A DNA stretch of 64,000 nt from Hymenobacter rubidus (GCF_016734815.1 NZ_JAERQF010000006.1:124001-188000), one strand, 5' to 3'; positions 1-9,552 are shown, counted from the stretch's first letter. Notes: a model not told the origin generated them from the letters alone. Program-made: numbers and translations.

Positions 1-1011
1 TACGTGAGCATCCTGGGCCCGGCACGCGGCGCGGCGGCGCGGGTGAGCGTGGTGGGCGTGGCCAACAACTTCGGCGGCAGCCTCTCGCCGCTGGTGGGCG
101 CGCTGGTGCTGTTTGGCGGCTCGGTGGCCCTCAAGGCCCGACTGGCGGCCTTGCCGCTGAGCGAGCGACTGGCCGAGGAATCGCAGCTGGTGAAAGGACC
201 TTATATAGGTCTGGCTGTATTCCTGATGGTGCTGGCGGCGGTGTTTTTCTTCCTAGTGAAGCTGCCCGACATTGAGGGTATTCCTTCAGAAGCGGTGCGA
301 GGTGCCGAATGGAATGAAGATGGCCAGTTGAAAGTCACCCATCGCACAAGCGCTCTACAGTTCCCGCACCTGGTGCTGGGCATCGCGGCCATTTTCGTGT
401 ACGTGGGCGTGGAAGTTGGCCTGGGCTCGTTCCTGATTCGCTACGGCGAGGCCCAGGGCATCACGCAGCTTTCCAGCTTCACGCAAAGCCTGGTGCGCGG
501 GCTGAACGTGGCCACCAACTACGTGGGCGTGCTCTTCGGCCAGCAGCCGGCCCCGATTGATACGGCGGCGGGCTTCACCAAGGCGGTGGGCGCGGTGCTG
601 GTGTCGTCGTACTGGTTTGGCTCGCTGGTGGGCCGGGTGGTGGGCATTCCGCTGCTGCTAAAGTTCCACAACCGCGTGCTGCTGGTGGCGGTGTGCGCCG
701 CTGGCACGGCGCTGGTGGGCGCGAGCATCCTGAGCACCGGCGAAACCGCGCTCTGGCTCATCGTGCTCTGCGGACTGATGAACTCCATTATGTGGCCCGT
801 CATTTTCCCGTTGGCAATTACCGGACTCGGGCCATTCACCAAGCAAGGCTCTTCCTATTTGATTATGGCCATTGTGGGCGGGGCGCTCATTCCGCCGCTC
901 ATGGGCTGGCTGGCTACGCACGGCGGCGGGCTGCGGGTGGCGTTTGTGGTACCGGCGCTGTGCTATCTGTATTTGCTGTTTTATGCACTAAGCGGGTACC
1001 GGGTGCGTTAA
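1..1011 (+). CDS. Sugar MFS transporter (FucP/GluP-like), 5'-truncated
   Basis: The reading frame is open from the first base, so the start lies outside the window and only the C-terminal about 336 residues are present. Several long hydrophobic segments alternate with short polar loops, as in major facilitator proteins. The opening segment with NNFGGSLSPLVG resembles the fucose/glucose-galactose proton symporter family of Bacteroidota. Expected role: proton-coupled uptake of a monosaccharide across the inner membrane; the substrate cannot be read from this fragment. The gene ends 44 nt before a lipoprotein gene on the same strand. Confidence 0.75.
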   Translation, partial: YVSILGPARGAAARVSVVGVANNFGGSLSPLVGALVLFGGSVALKARLAALPLSERLAEESQLVKGPYIGLAVFLMVLAAVFFFLVKLPDIEGIPSEAVRGAEWNEDGQLKVTHRTSALQFPHLVLGIAAIFVYVGVEVGLGSFLIRYGEAQGITQLSSFTQSLVRGLNVATNYVGVLFGQQPAPIDTAAGFTKAVGAVLVSSYWFGSLVGRVVGIPLLLKFHNRVLLVAVCAAGTALVGASILSTGETALWLIVLCGLMNSIMWPVIFPLAITGLGPFTKQGSSYLIMAIVGGALIPPLMGWLATHGGGLRVAFVVPALCYLYLLFYALSGYRVR

Positions 1012-1055
1012 AAGCGACCGCGGCTTCGCGCATCATCCGAGCGGCGGCGTTATCC

Positions 1056-1613
1056 ATGAAAAAATCGTTGTTTTTATCCACCTTTCTTCTGGTGCTTCTA
1101 TTAGGCACCGTTGCCTGCGAGAAAATTGCCGGCCTGCTCACCTTCCAGGTCAACGACTCCACTTCCTTCCAGTTGCCGGCCACGGGGCCGGTGCCGCCTC
1201 CGCTGCCCGCGCCGGTCCTCAGCTTGCCGGGCGTCACGGTCAGTTCTTCGTCGAACAGCACTTTTCAAAGTAACAATTCGGCGGCTGAGTACATCAAGGA
1301 CGTCACCCTCGACCGCCTGGCGCTAACCGTGACCGACCCGGCCGGCCAGAACTTCAACTTCGTGAAAAGCATCAGCATCTCGATTGCTTCTGATGCGACG
1401 GGCTCCGACAAGGTGCCGCTGGCCTCGCTCAACCCCGTGCCCACCGGCCAAACCACCATCGAGTTGACGCCCTCGGGCCAGAAACTGGACAAGTACCTGC
1501 GCAACGGCAACTACACCCTGTTCACCACCGTCGAACTGACGCAGTTGGGCCTGAGCCAGAACACGACCGTGCGGGCCGACTCGCGTTTCAACGTGACGGC
1601 CAATCCGAAGTGA
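1056..1613 (+). CDS. Putative lipoprotein of unknown function
   Basis: 185 residues. It starts MKKSLFLSTFLLVLLL and has a lipobox ending GTVAC, so it should be lipidated at that Cys and anchored in a membrane. The mature part is Pro/Ser/Thr-rich with alternating beta-like segments; no enzyme motif is visible. I chose the ATG at 1056 because it gives a proper lipoprotein signal; the frame is open much further upstream but that part overlaps the transporter in another frame. A strong terminator follows. Function unknown. Confidence 0.7.
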   Translation: MKKSLFLSTFLLVLLLGTVACEKIAGLLTFQVNDSTSFQLPATGPVPPPLPAPVLSLPGVTVSSSSNSTFQSNNSAAEYIKDVTLDRLALTVTDPAGQNFNFVKSISISIASDATGSDKVPLASLNPVPTGQTTIELTPSGQKLDKYLRNGNYTLFTTVELTQLGLSQNTTVRADSRFNVTANPK

Positions 1614-1656
1614 GGCAGTCGGCTTAGTTGTCAACCAGACTCTGGCAATAGCCATT

Positions 1657-1703
1657 AAAAAAGCGGGACCTGCAGCGAGTTACGTTGCAGGTCCCGCTTT
1701 TTA
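1657..1703 (+). terminator. Rho-independent terminator
   Basis: GC-rich stem (GCGGGACCTGCA with its complement) around a short loop, preceded by an A-run and followed by a T-run. It lies between the lipoprotein gene and the convergent kptA, so it can serve both strands. Confidence 0.85.
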
Positions 1704-1755
1704 TTTCGAACAGTTCACGCAGCCTTGCCCCTCCGCGGTTGACTGCAAGGCTGCG

Positions 1756-2301
1756 CTACAGCCCGCCCAGGTACTGCGGGGGCACGGCATCCACCAGCCA
1801 CACGCCATTGCCGGACTCATAGAAAACGATGCCGGCGGCGTGCATGGCGGCGGCATGCACGGTCAGGATGTGGGGCTGGCCGCGGCGGGCCCCCACGCGG
1901 CGGGCGGTTTCTTCGTCGGGCGAAAGGTGCACGTGGTGGCGCTTCATTTTGTGCAAACCCTCGCGCCGGATGGCGGGCAGTGCCGCTGGGGCGGTGCCGT
2001 GGTAGAGCACGGCCGGCGGTCCGGCGGGCGTCAGTTGCAAATCGACTTCGACGCTGTGGCCTTGCTGGGCGCGAATGCGGGTGCCCGTGGCATCGAAGGC
2101 GAAGCGCTGCTTGTCGTTGCCTTTCACGATTTCGGTCAGTTGGGGCAAGCTAATGGGCGTGCTGTGCTCCGCACAAGCGGCCAGCAAGTCGGCCACCTTC
2201 ACCCAGCCGCCTGCCTGCAGCGTCAGGCCGAGGGCGTCGGGGCGGTGCCGCAGGTGCAGGCTGAGAAACTTGCTGAGCCGGGTCATTTGCTTGGAGTCCA
2301 T
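1756..2301 (-). CDS. kptA: RNA 2'-phosphotransferase (Tpt1/KptA family)
   Basis: 181 residues, the usual bacterial KptA length. The family transfers a 2'-phosphate from RNA to NAD+, giving ADP-ribose 1'',2''-cyclic phosphate and nicotinamide. Visible signatures are the N-terminal LRHRPD segment (Arg18, His19), the IRAQQGHS motif and LYHGT of the ADP-ribosyltransferase-like half, with the V-L-S-P-D-like segment after it. In bacteria, which lack the tRNA splicing pathway of fungi, the natural substrate is uncertain; ADP-ribosylation of RNA ends has been proposed. It stands alone, convergent with the lipoprotein gene and divergent from murB. Confidence 0.9.
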   Translation of the reverse strand: MDSKQMTRLSKFLSLHLRHRPDALGLTLQAGGWVKVADLLAACAEHSTPISLPQLTEIVKGNDKQRFAFDATGTRIRAQQGHSVEVDLQLTPAGPPAVLYHGTAPAALPAIRREGLHKMKRHHVHLSPDEETARRVGARRGQPHILTVHAAAMHAAGIVFYESGNGVWLVDAVPPQYLGGL

Positions 2302-2626
2302 GGGCTAAAGATGGCAAACATTTCTACCTTAACTTTTAATCTCATCGCGCAAAACCCAAAGGCCCTCTCCGCTTCTCATACACTGCAAATCGGGGCCATT
2401 CACCTTGAAATCGAAGTAAACCGGCTGGCAAAGACACCCGGAACAGCATAAAGTTCGAAATCGGAGCACAAAACCCCTTGGCGCAGCACAAAAATTCAAT
2501 CAAGAGGCACAACCGTTTGGCCAGCCGTACAACAGCCGTTTCTTCGGCACAAATTCAACTGGCCAAATCAATGGCTCGCATCACATCCGACAGCAAGCCT
2601 CGCGCAGCCACCGATACCTTTGCGGC
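2302..2626. other. Intergenic region between divergent kptA and murB
   Basis: About 325 bases with no convincing gene. A box TACCTTTG (2615-2622) matching the Bacteroidota -7 consensus lies only 5 nt before the murB start codon, so if used it would give a leaderless or near-leaderless murB transcript. No clear -33 partner is seen. The motif GCACAAA recurs about four times between 2465 and 2555; its meaning is unknown. Confidence 0.4.
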
Positions 2627-3661
2627 ATGCTTCTCGAAGAAAACGTCTCCCTCCGCCCCTACAACACCTTTGGCCTCGACGTGCAGGCTCGGTACTTTGC
2701 CCGCTTCGCCTCGGCCGATGAGTTGCGCAAGTTGCTGCAGCTGCCTGAGGTGCAGCGTGCTGAAAAGCTCATTCTCGGCGGCGGCTCCAACTTGCTTTTT
2801 ACTCAGGATTTCAGCGGCGTAGTGCTCAAGAATGAGATTCGCGGGCTGGAAATTATCTCCGAAGACGCGGACACCCAGACCGCCCTGGTGCGCGCCGGGG
2901 CCGGCGAAAGCTGGCACGGCCTCGTCGAGTATAGCCTCGACCAAGGCCTGAGCGGCATTGAAAACCTCTCGCTCATTCCCGGCACGGTGGGCGCCGCCCC
3001 GCTGCAGAACATTGGGGCCTACGGGGCCGAGCTGCGCGACACCTTCGAGCACCTCGAAGCCGTCGAAATCAGCACCGGCGCGCTGCGCGTGTTCACGGCC
3101 GGCGAGTGCGGGTTTGGCTACCGCGAAAGCGTGTTCAAAAATGTGCTCAAGGGCCAGTTTGTGGTCACGGCCGTGGTGCTGTGCCTGCACCGCCAGGCCC
3201 GGCCCAACGTGCGCTACGGCGCCATCTCCGAAACCCTGGCCGAGTTGGGCATCGAAGGCGAGCCCACGCCGCAGGAGGTGAGCCGGGCCGTCATCCACAT
3301 TCGCCGCTCGAAGCTGCCTGACCCGGCCGAAATCGGCAACGCGGGCTCTTTTTTTAAGAACCCCGAAATCTCGCAGGCCCGCTTTGACCAGCTCAAAAGC
3401 CAGTACCCCGACCTGCCCGGCTACCCCGTGCCCGGCGGCGTGAAGGTGCCCGCCGGCTGGCTCATCGAGCGGGCCGGCTGGAAGGGGCTGCGGCGTGGCC
3501 CCGGCGCGGGCACCCACGGCGTGCACGCCCGCCAGGCCCTGGTATTGGTGAACCACGGCGGTGCCACCGGCAGCGAAGTGCGCCAGCTAGCCGAGGAAAT
3601 AATTGCTTCCGTCAGGCAGCAGTTCGCAGTCGAGCTTCACCCGGAAGTTAATATTTTATGA
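2627..3661 (+). CDS. murB: UDP-N-acetylenolpyruvoylglucosamine reductase (MurB)
   Basis: 344 residues, matching type I MurB. The enzyme reduces UDP-GlcNAc-enolpyruvate to UDP-MurNAc with NADPH and FAD in the cytoplasm, an early step of peptidoglycan synthesis. N-terminal FAD-binding signatures are visible: NTFGLD, then LGGGSNLL, then IPGTVGAAPLQNIGAYG. The C-terminal substrate domain has GNAGSFFKNP, which contains the catalytic Ser, and the protein ends HPEVNIL, with the family's C-terminal Glu. The ATG at 2627 gives the standard N-terminus. Confidence 0.96.
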   Translation: MLLEENVSLRPYNTFGLDVQARYFARFASADELRKLLQLPEVQRAEKLILGGGSNLLFTQDFSGVVLKNEIRGLEIISEDADTQTALVRAGAGESWHGLVEYSLDQGLSGIENLSLIPGTVGAAPLQNIGAYGAELRDTFEHLEAVEISTGALRVFTAGECGFGYRESVFKNVLKGQFVVTAVVLCLHRQARPNVRYGAISETLAELGIEGEPTPQEVSRAVIHIRRSKLPDPAEIGNAGSFFKNPEISQARFDQLKSQYPDLPGYPVPGGVKVPAGWLIERAGWKGLRRGPGAGTHGVHARQALVLVNHGGATGSEVRQLAEEIIASVRQQFAVELHPEVNIL

Positions 3662-3779
3662 TTTGTTAGGACTGAGGGTTAACCGTAATTTTATTGCTGT
3701 TAATGCCAGAAACTGTAGCGTTTGTCCCGAACTTTGCAATATTGCCTCTTTTATCGGTCTGCTTATTTTGCAATTTACG

Positions 3780-4790
3780 ATGATGAACAAACTACTCCTT
3801 ACCGCTTGCTTATTCTCGGGCGCTCAGGCTTCGGTCAGCGCCGCGCCACCCGTGCCCACCGTGCCATCTGTGCTCACCGTGAAGGCGGCGCGGGCGCTGG
3901 GGGCGGGCAGCACCGTCACGGTGCGGGCGGTGGTGCTCAACGGCAGCGAGATGGGCAATATTCGTTTCATTCAGGATGCCGAGGCGGGCCTGGCGCTTTA
4001 TGCGCAGGCGGCCAAGCTGCCGGGTTTTGGCGAGTTGCACGCCGGCGACAGCATTCAGGTAACCGGCCAGCTCAAGCTCTACAACGGCTTGTTGGAAATG
4101 GACCCCGTGGCCTCTTTTCACAAGCTGGGCTCCAACATGCGGCTGCGGGCCATTCAGGTACCGGTGGCGCAGGCCACCACCGCGTTTGTCGAAGCCAACG
4201 AGAGCCGCCTGCTGGAAATCAAGGGCGTAACCGGCTTGGCCACGCCGGCGGGCGCCCCGGCCACCACCTTGGCCGGCAACGCCAATTACCTGCTCAATGG
4301 CCAGCCGGGCACGCTGGTGCGCGTGATGGCCGCCAGCACCGGCCCCGAAGGGTTGGTGGATGCCGTGCCGCCGACGGCCGAGCCCTTTGACGTGCGCGGC
4401 GTGCTGAGCCAGTACGCCCCCAGCGGCACGGGCGGCTACCAGCTGCTGCCCCGCCTCGCCACCGACCTGGTGCGCGGCGGGGGCCTGCCCCGCCTCACCG
4501 AAGAGCCGGTGCCGGTGAACGTGAACGCCACCGGTTTTACCGTGGTGTTTTCAACCCTGAACCCCGGCGACACCCGCGTGCGCTACGGCCTCGACGCCAA
4601 ACAGTTGAAAGAAACGCGGCTCGACCCCACGCCGACCACCCACCACAGCCTGACGCTGGACGACCTGATTCCGGGCACCACGTATTACGTCGAGGTAAGC
4701 TCGCGCAACGCGGCGGGCACGGAAACGGCGCCGGCCGTGCCGTTTATCACCGGCAACGGCAAACGCCTGCGGCCGGGCACTAAAAACTAG
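3780..4790 (+). CDS. Secreted OB-fold plus fibronectin type III protein
   Basis: 336 residues with a signal peptide (MMNKLLLTACLFSGAQA). Residues about 30-230 resemble the OB-fold module of Bacteroidota extracellular proteins (TVTVRAVVLNGSEMGNIRFIQD, GDSIQVTGQLKLYNGLLEMD), and about 245-325 form a fibronectin type III-like domain. Both halves are clearly paralogous to the N-terminal part of the next gene, which adds phospholipase D domains and a sorting tail. This one has neither, so it may be a shortened duplicate or an accessory. I used the ATG at 3780 because the upstream extension encodes no signal peptide. No catalytic residue is visible. Confidence 0.7.
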   Translation: MMNKLLLTACLFSGAQASVSAAPPVPTVPSVLTVKAARALGAGSTVTVRAVVLNGSEMGNIRFIQDAEAGLALYAQAAKLPGFGELHAGDSIQVTGQLKLYNGLLEMDPVASFHKLGSNMRLRAIQVPVAQATTAFVEANESRLLEIKGVTGLATPAGAPATTLAGNANYLLNGQPGTLVRVMAASTGPEGLVDAVPPTAEPFDVRGVLSQYAPSGTGGYQLLPRLATDLVRGGGLPRLTEEPVPVNVNATGFTVVFSTLNPGDTRVRYGLDAKQLKETRLDPTPTTHHSLTLDDLIPGTTYYVEVSSRNAAGTETAPAVPFITGNGKRLRPGTKN

Positions 4791-4904
4791 GCACTTGTGT
4801 TGGCCCGGCCGACCCAACCCGCCGGCGCATTTGCCCGGAATTCAGCATCTTTGTAGTCCGGCTTGCAGACCGGAAACCTCATTCCACTCCCATTACGGTT
4901 CTTT

Positions 4905-7277
4905 ATGAAGAAACTTACCCTGCTGGCGCTGCTGGCGTGTGTCACTTCCTGGCACGCGGCTTCGGCCCAAACCGCCATTACCATCGCCGCCGCGCGGGCC
5001 CAACAGCCCACGACGAACGCCACGGCCGGGGCCACGGTCACGGTGCGCGGCATTGCCACCAACGGCGCCGAGCTGGGCCCCATCCGCTATTTCCAGGACG
5101 GCACCGCTGGTATTGCCGCTTACGGCGGCAGCGCAGGCACCTCGCCCGCCGTAGCCGCGGCGCTCAATACGGTGCAGCCCGGCGACAGCATTCTGGTGAC
5201 GGGCCAGCTGAAGCAGTTCTACGGGTTTCTGGAAATTGACCCCCTCACCAGCGTCACGGTACTGGCCGGCAACCGGCCGGTAGTGCCCGTGTCGTTTCCG
5301 GCGGGCAGCATCACCCCCGCATTTGCCGAGCAGTACGAAGGCCAGCTGGTGCGCATCAACGGCATCACGTCCATCAACACCTCGACCGGCGCGCCCGTGA
5401 CGGCGTTTGCTTCGGTTTCGGCCGGCTACCGCATCAACAACAACGCGGCCACGCCCCTCTACATCAACGCGGCCAGCACGGGTCCTTACGGCCTCATTGG
5501 CAAGCCTGCCCCTACCGGCCTCTACGATGCCATTGGCCTGATTAGCCAGCACATGACCAGCAACACCGGCACCGTGAACCAAACGACCGGCTACCAGCTG
5601 CTGCCCCGCCTCTATGCCGACTTCATTCAGGGCCTGACGCCCAACCTGATAGGCACGCCGACGACGTCGAATATCACCACTGCCGGCTTCACGGTTGACT
5701 ACCTGACCCAGAATGCGGGCACCACCAAGGTGTACTTCTCTACCTCTCCCAACCTGCCCCGCGCCAGCACCGACTCGGTGTTCAGCACCGGCAGCGTGAC
5801 AACCCACAGCATTGCCCTGACTGGCCTGCGCCCCGCCACGGTGTACTACGTGCAAGCCATTTCGGTGAACAGCGTGGGCCGCTCGCAGTCGCGCGTGGTG
5901 CCCATGATTACGGCTTCGCTCTCGACCGGCAAGATGCGGGCCTACTTCAATAACCCCGTGGACAACACGCTGGCGCTGCCCGGCAACAACGCCGTGTACC
6001 TGCCCAGCGGCCACATCGCCGACACCCTGGCCAGCTACATCAACAGGTCGCGTAAAACCCTCGACATCGCCATCTACAACTGGAACAACGCCGTGATTCT
6101 GAACGCAGTGAACGCGGCGTACGCTCGCGGCGTGAAGGTGCGCGTGATTTACGAGGACGACAACGCCAACATCAGCATCACCAGCCTGAACGCGGCCATT
6201 CCGCGCATCGGCCGCCCCAACCAGACCGGCAGCAGCAGCAGCGCCATCATGCACAACAAGTTTGTGGTGATTGACGCGGACACCAGCAACGCCAACGTGC
6301 CGTGGGTATGGACGGGCTCGACCAACTGGACCGCCGCCCAGCTCAGCACGGACCGCAACTCGGCCATTGCCGTTCAGGACCAGTCCCTGGCCCGCGTCTA
6401 TACCATGGAGTTCAACGAAATGTGGGGCAGCACCACGCTCACGCCCGGCACGTTTCTGTTCGGCAACCGCAAGACCGACAACACGCCGCACTTTCTCAAG
6501 ATTGGCGGCCGCGACGTGCAGTCGTACTTCTCGCCCTCCGATAACGTGAACGGCCACCTCATCGAGGTGGTGCAAACGGCCGACAACGACCTGCACTTCG
6601 CCTCGATGCTGGTGACCCGCGCCGACGTGGCCCGCGCCATTCGCGACCGGGTGACGCTGCGCGGCATCAGCGCCTGCACCGAAGGCGTGACCAACGACAC
6701 GGCCGCAACCGACGGCTCGGGCAACAACTTCCGCATCGTGCGCTCGGCCATCGGCAACCGCATGATTCTGAAGCGCGGTTCCTACATCTTCCACCACAAG
6801 TACCTGATTGTGGACGCCGGCAACTCGCAGTCGGACCCCACCATCTTCCTGGGCTCGCACAACTGGACCAACTCGGCCGATAACGAGAACGACGAAAACA
6901 CGCTCGTTATTCACGACAACCGCATTGTGAACCAGTACTACCAGGAATTTTCCACCCGCGTTTCGGAGCAAAACATCACGGGCGTCACCGTCTGCCGCCT
7001 GGTGCTGGCCACCAAAAGCGGCACCGTACAGGCCAGCACGCTACAGGCCTACCCCAACCCCACCACGGGTAGCTTCAATCTGCACCTGGCCAGCACGGCC
7101 GCCCGCACGGCCACCATTGTGCTGCGCGACGTAACCGGCCGCGTGGTGCTCACCCAGACTCAGGCCCTGACCGGCAACGACCTGACCATCGACGCCACTT
7201 CGCTGAAATCGGGCCTGTACCTGGTGCAGGTAACCACGCCTGAATCGACGCAGGTTAGCCGCGTGGTAGTGGAGTAA
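4905..7277 (+). CDS. Secreted phospholipase D-like protein with T9SS sorting domain
   Basis: 790 residues: signal peptide ending ASAQ, OB-fold module (about 25-250), fibronectin type III (about 260-345), two phospholipase D-like halves and a C-terminal type A sorting domain (about 715-790, AYPNPTTGSFNL to the end). Each half has an HxKx4D motif: H450/K452/D457 and H630/K632/D637, so a complete two-HKD active site is present. Such proteins hydrolyse phosphodiester bonds in lipids or nucleic acids. OB-fold plus PLD suggests an extracellular nuclease or phospholipase exported by the type IX system; the sequence does not settle which. The ATG at 4905 starts a good signal peptide. Confidence 0.85.
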   Translation: MKKLTLLALLACVTSWHAASAQTAITIAAARAQQPTTNATAGATVTVRGIATNGAELGPIRYFQDGTAGIAAYGGSAGTSPAVAAALNTVQPGDSILVTGQLKQFYGFLEIDPLTSVTVLAGNRPVVPVSFPAGSITPAFAEQYEGQLVRINGITSINTSTGAPVTAFASVSAGYRINNNAATPLYINAASTGPYGLIGKPAPTGLYDAIGLISQHMTSNTGTVNQTTGYQLLPRLYADFIQGLTPNLIGTPTTSNITTAGFTVDYLTQNAGTTKVYFSTSPNLPRASTDSVFSTGSVTTHSIALTGLRPATVYYVQAISVNSVGRSQSRVVPMITASLSTGKMRAYFNNPVDNTLALPGNNAVYLPSGHIADTLASYINRSRKTLDIAIYNWNNAVILNAVNAAYARGVKVRVIYEDDNANISITSLNAAIPRIGRPNQTGSSSSAIMHNKFVVIDADTSNANVPWVWTGSTNWTAAQLSTDRNSAIAVQDQSLARVYTMEFNEMWGSTTLTPGTFLFGNRKTDNTPHFLKIGGRDVQSYFSPSDNVNGHLIEVVQTADNDLHFASMLVTRADVARAIRDRVTLRGISACTEGVTNDTAATDGSGNNFRIVRSAIGNRMILKRGSYIFHHKYLIVDAGNSQSDPTIFLGSHNWTNSADNENDENTLVIHDNRIVNQYYQEFSTRVSEQNITGVTVCRLVLATKSGTVQASTLQAYPNPTTGSFNLHLASTAARTATIVLRDVTGRVVLTQTQALTGNDLTIDATSLKSGLYLVQVTTPESTQVSRVVVE

Positions 7278-7295
7278 TCCTCACTTGGCTTTCAT

Positions 7296-7333
7296 AAAAA
7301 AGGCGGCTTCCGGTACCGGGAGCCGCCTTTTTT
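7296..7333. terminator. Bidirectional terminator
   Basis: Stem GGCGGCTtCCGGtaCCGGgAGCCGCC flanked by A-run and T-run, between the PLD-like gene and the convergent antiporter gene. Confidence 0.85.
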
Positions 7334-7381
7334 GTTGAGGAAGATTAGCGCTTCAGGCCAGCAGGCAGTTCTCCGTCAGGA

Positions 7382-8767
7382 TTACGCTGCACTCGGGCGA
7401 CGGCTGGAGTGGCGCTCAATCAGATTCAGGGCCGGGCCGGTCATGCAGGTGGTGGCCAAGGCCATTATCACCATCATGGCGAAAACCTGCGGGGTGAGGA
7501 TGCCAAGGTCGTAGCCAATGTTGAGCACCACGATTTCCATGAGGCCACGGGTATTCATGAGGGTGCCAATGCGCAGGCTGTCGGACCAGCTGTGGCCTAC
7601 GAAGCGGGCTGCCAGCGCACTGCCCAGTAGCTTGCCGGCCACGGCGACGGCCACGATAAGCGCGCAAATGCCCCACAAGTACCCGGTATTGAGCAGGGAT
7701 ATTTCGGTGCGTAAGCCCGTGAACACGAAGAATAAAGGCAGCAATAATCCTTCGGCGACGGCCCGTACTTTATTGCTCAGCCACTCCCGCAGACCGCTTT
7801 CGCCGGGCACGATGGCACCCGCCAGAAAAGCCCCAAACAAGGCGTGAATGCCAATAAGCTCGGCCGCGAATGCCGAGAGCACCAGCAGCAGAAAATAAAC
7901 GGGCAGCATGGTTTCTTTAGGGCCGGTTGCGGCGCTGCTGCGGGTGGCTAGGCGCACCAGCAGCGGCCGGACCACCCGCAGCATCAGGCCCACGTACACG
8001 GCAGCTAGGGCCAGCAAGCCGAGTGCGCTGCCGGCGGAGGCGCTGCGCACCAGGGCCACCACGGCCGCCAGCAGGCACCACGCCGTCACGTCGTCGACGG
8101 CCGCGCAGGTGAGCACCAGCGCCCCGAGCGCCGTGGTGTGCAGGCCCCGCTCCCGCACAATGCGCGCCAGCACCGGAAAAGCCGTGATGCTCATGGCCGT
8201 GCCCAAAAACAGCCCGAAGGACGAAAACGCCACGCCGACCGGCGCGAAGGCACCGTAGAGAAAATACGCCAGCCCAAAGCCCAGCCCAAAAGGCAGCAGA
8301 ATACTGGCGTGACTGATGACTACCGCTTGGCCAACCTTGCCCCGAATAGCCCGCCAGTCCAGGTCCAGCCCCACCACGAACATGAACAGGATGAGCCCAA
8401 TCTGACTGAGCTGGCGCAGGGTTTCTAACGATTGGGGCGGAAAAAGATGGGCCGAAACCGTTGGGAAGTACCGCCCCACCAGCGACGGCCCCAGCACAAT
8501 GCCGGCGGCCATTTCGCCCACCACGGCCGGTTGCCCTATTTTCCGACACAGCGCCCCCAACAATTTGGCCATCAACAGAATAGTCGCCAACTGCACCAGC
8601 AACAGCGCCAGTGGCGACTGCCACCCGTGGCGCAATGTGGCCGCAGCCGCAGCCCACGGCGAACCTCCTAACGGCGCGGCAAACGCCGGGCCACTGCTCC
8701 CCCCCACAAGCGCCAATGCCAGCACGATGTACCACCACAGTCTGTTGGGCCGAATCATATGCGGCAA
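7382..8767 (-). CDS. Cation/proton antiporter, CPA2 family
   Basis: 461 residues with about 12 hydrophobic segments. The order and motifs (VVGEMAAGIVLGPSL, LILFMFVVGLDLD, TAMSITAFPVLARI, TCAAVDDVTAW) match monovalent cation:proton antiporters of the CPA2 type. The paired Asp residues in AVDDV are the ion-binding site of the family. There is no RCK/TrkA-N domain at the C-terminus, so it is a transport-only version. Probable role: Na+ or K+ export in exchange for protons. The cation is not predictable. Confidence 0.88.
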   Translation of the reverse strand: MPHMIRPNRLWWYIVLALALVGGSSGPAFAAPLGGSPWAAAAATLRHGWQSPLALLLVQLATILLMAKLLGALCRKIGQPAVVGEMAAGIVLGPSLVGRYFPTVSAHLFPPQSLETLRQLSQIGLILFMFVVGLDLDWRAIRGKVGQAVVISHASILLPFGLGFGLAYFLYGAFAPVGVAFSSFGLFLGTAMSITAFPVLARIVRERGLHTTALGALVLTCAAVDDVTAWCLLAAVVALVRSASAGSALGLLALAAVYVGLMLRVVRPLLVRLATRSSAATGPKETMLPVYFLLLVLSAFAAELIGIHALFGAFLAGAIVPGESGLREWLSNKVRAVAEGLLLPLFFVFTGLRTEISLLNTGYLWGICALIVAVAVAGKLLGSALAARFVGHSWSDSLRIGTLMNTRGLMEIVVLNIGYDLGILTPQVFAMMVIMALATTCMTGPALNLIERHSSRRPSAA

Positions 8768-8949
8768 ATTGACAGGTGCGGCAGCTTATTTGCCCGAACA
8801 AATAGAGTGCATACAACAGTTTTCATAAGCGCGGTAGCAGCCGGAAACACAAATTTGTGCCCCACAAAAATAGCGGCGCTGGCTGTCCGACCTGACTTGC
8901 TCTGCTGCGCGATGAAACAAATCAGCTTCTCCTCTTCAATCCAAAATAC

Positions 8950-9552
8950 TCAGCCATTCAAAAGCTTATGCCGCTTGATGGGCTTGTTGTGGCGCAGTAG
9001 CAGGGCGTGGTAGGCGGTGGGCACGTCGTTGGTCCAGTTAGGCAGCAGCACTAGAATGGCCACCATTTCTAACCGGCTCAACACGCCGAGGTAGAACGAG
9101 GCATCGAACAGCCAGTCCGAATCGCAGGTAATCATGAGCTGGACCAGCGCGGCAAACGACACCAGCACCCAAGCCTTGGCGCCCCAGGAATGCGTGGCAA
9201 TTTCCTTGCGAAATTTCAGGTAGCTCACCGCATACGTCAGTCCTTCGAAGACCAGCAGCGCGAGGAGCTTCGTGGCGTGTTGGCGAAAAAAACCGGGGCA
9301 GGCCAGCCAGGTAGCGCCCACCACCGCAGCCCAGAAAACCTGGTCGACGGCAGAGTCGAGCCGGCGCAGCTTCTCCGTCGACACGCCCACATGCCGGGCA
9401 ATGATGCCATCGAAAACATCGGTGAGCAAGCCCAGCGTGACCAAGCCCACCCCCAGGGCAGCAAAGTGGCTCACCCGGAGGAAATGGAGCCCGACCAGTA
9501 GCCCACCGATGAGCAACCGGGAATAAATGAGCACAATCGGCAGATGCTTCAT
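8950..9552 (-). CDS. CDP-alcohol phosphatidyltransferase family protein
   Basis: 200 residues, several membrane segments. The family signature is visible as TDVFDGIIAR followed by LRRLDSAVD, giving the four metal-binding Asp residues. The Gly normally found four residues before the third Asp is replaced by Leu. These enzymes transfer a phosphatidyl group from CDP-diacylglycerol to an alcohol such as glycerol phosphate or inositol phosphate. The start at 9552 places the first membrane segment correctly; the longer frame upstream has no family similarity. Confidence 0.75.
   Translation of the reverse strand: MKHLPIVLIYSRLLIGGLLVGLHFLRVSHFAALGVGLVTLGLLTDVFDGIIARHVGVSTEKLRRLDSAVDQVFWAAVVGATWLACPGFFRQHATKLLALLVFEGLTYAVSYLKFRKEIATHSWGAKAWVLVSFAALVQLMITCDSDWLFDASFYLGVLSRLEMVAILVLLPNWTNDVPTAYHALLLRHNKPIKRHKLLNG

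Noticed and set aside
693..1613. 306-residue version of the lipoprotein
   Set aside because: The first 121 codons overlap the transporter out of frame; the ATG at 1056 begins a proper lipoprotein signal.
4893..6971. Very long antisense reading frame opposite the PLD-like gene
   Set aside because: It is the shadow of a GC-rich coding gene: Val, Gly, His and Arg-rich composition with no motif, while the plus frame has a signal peptide, two HKD motifs and a sorting tail.
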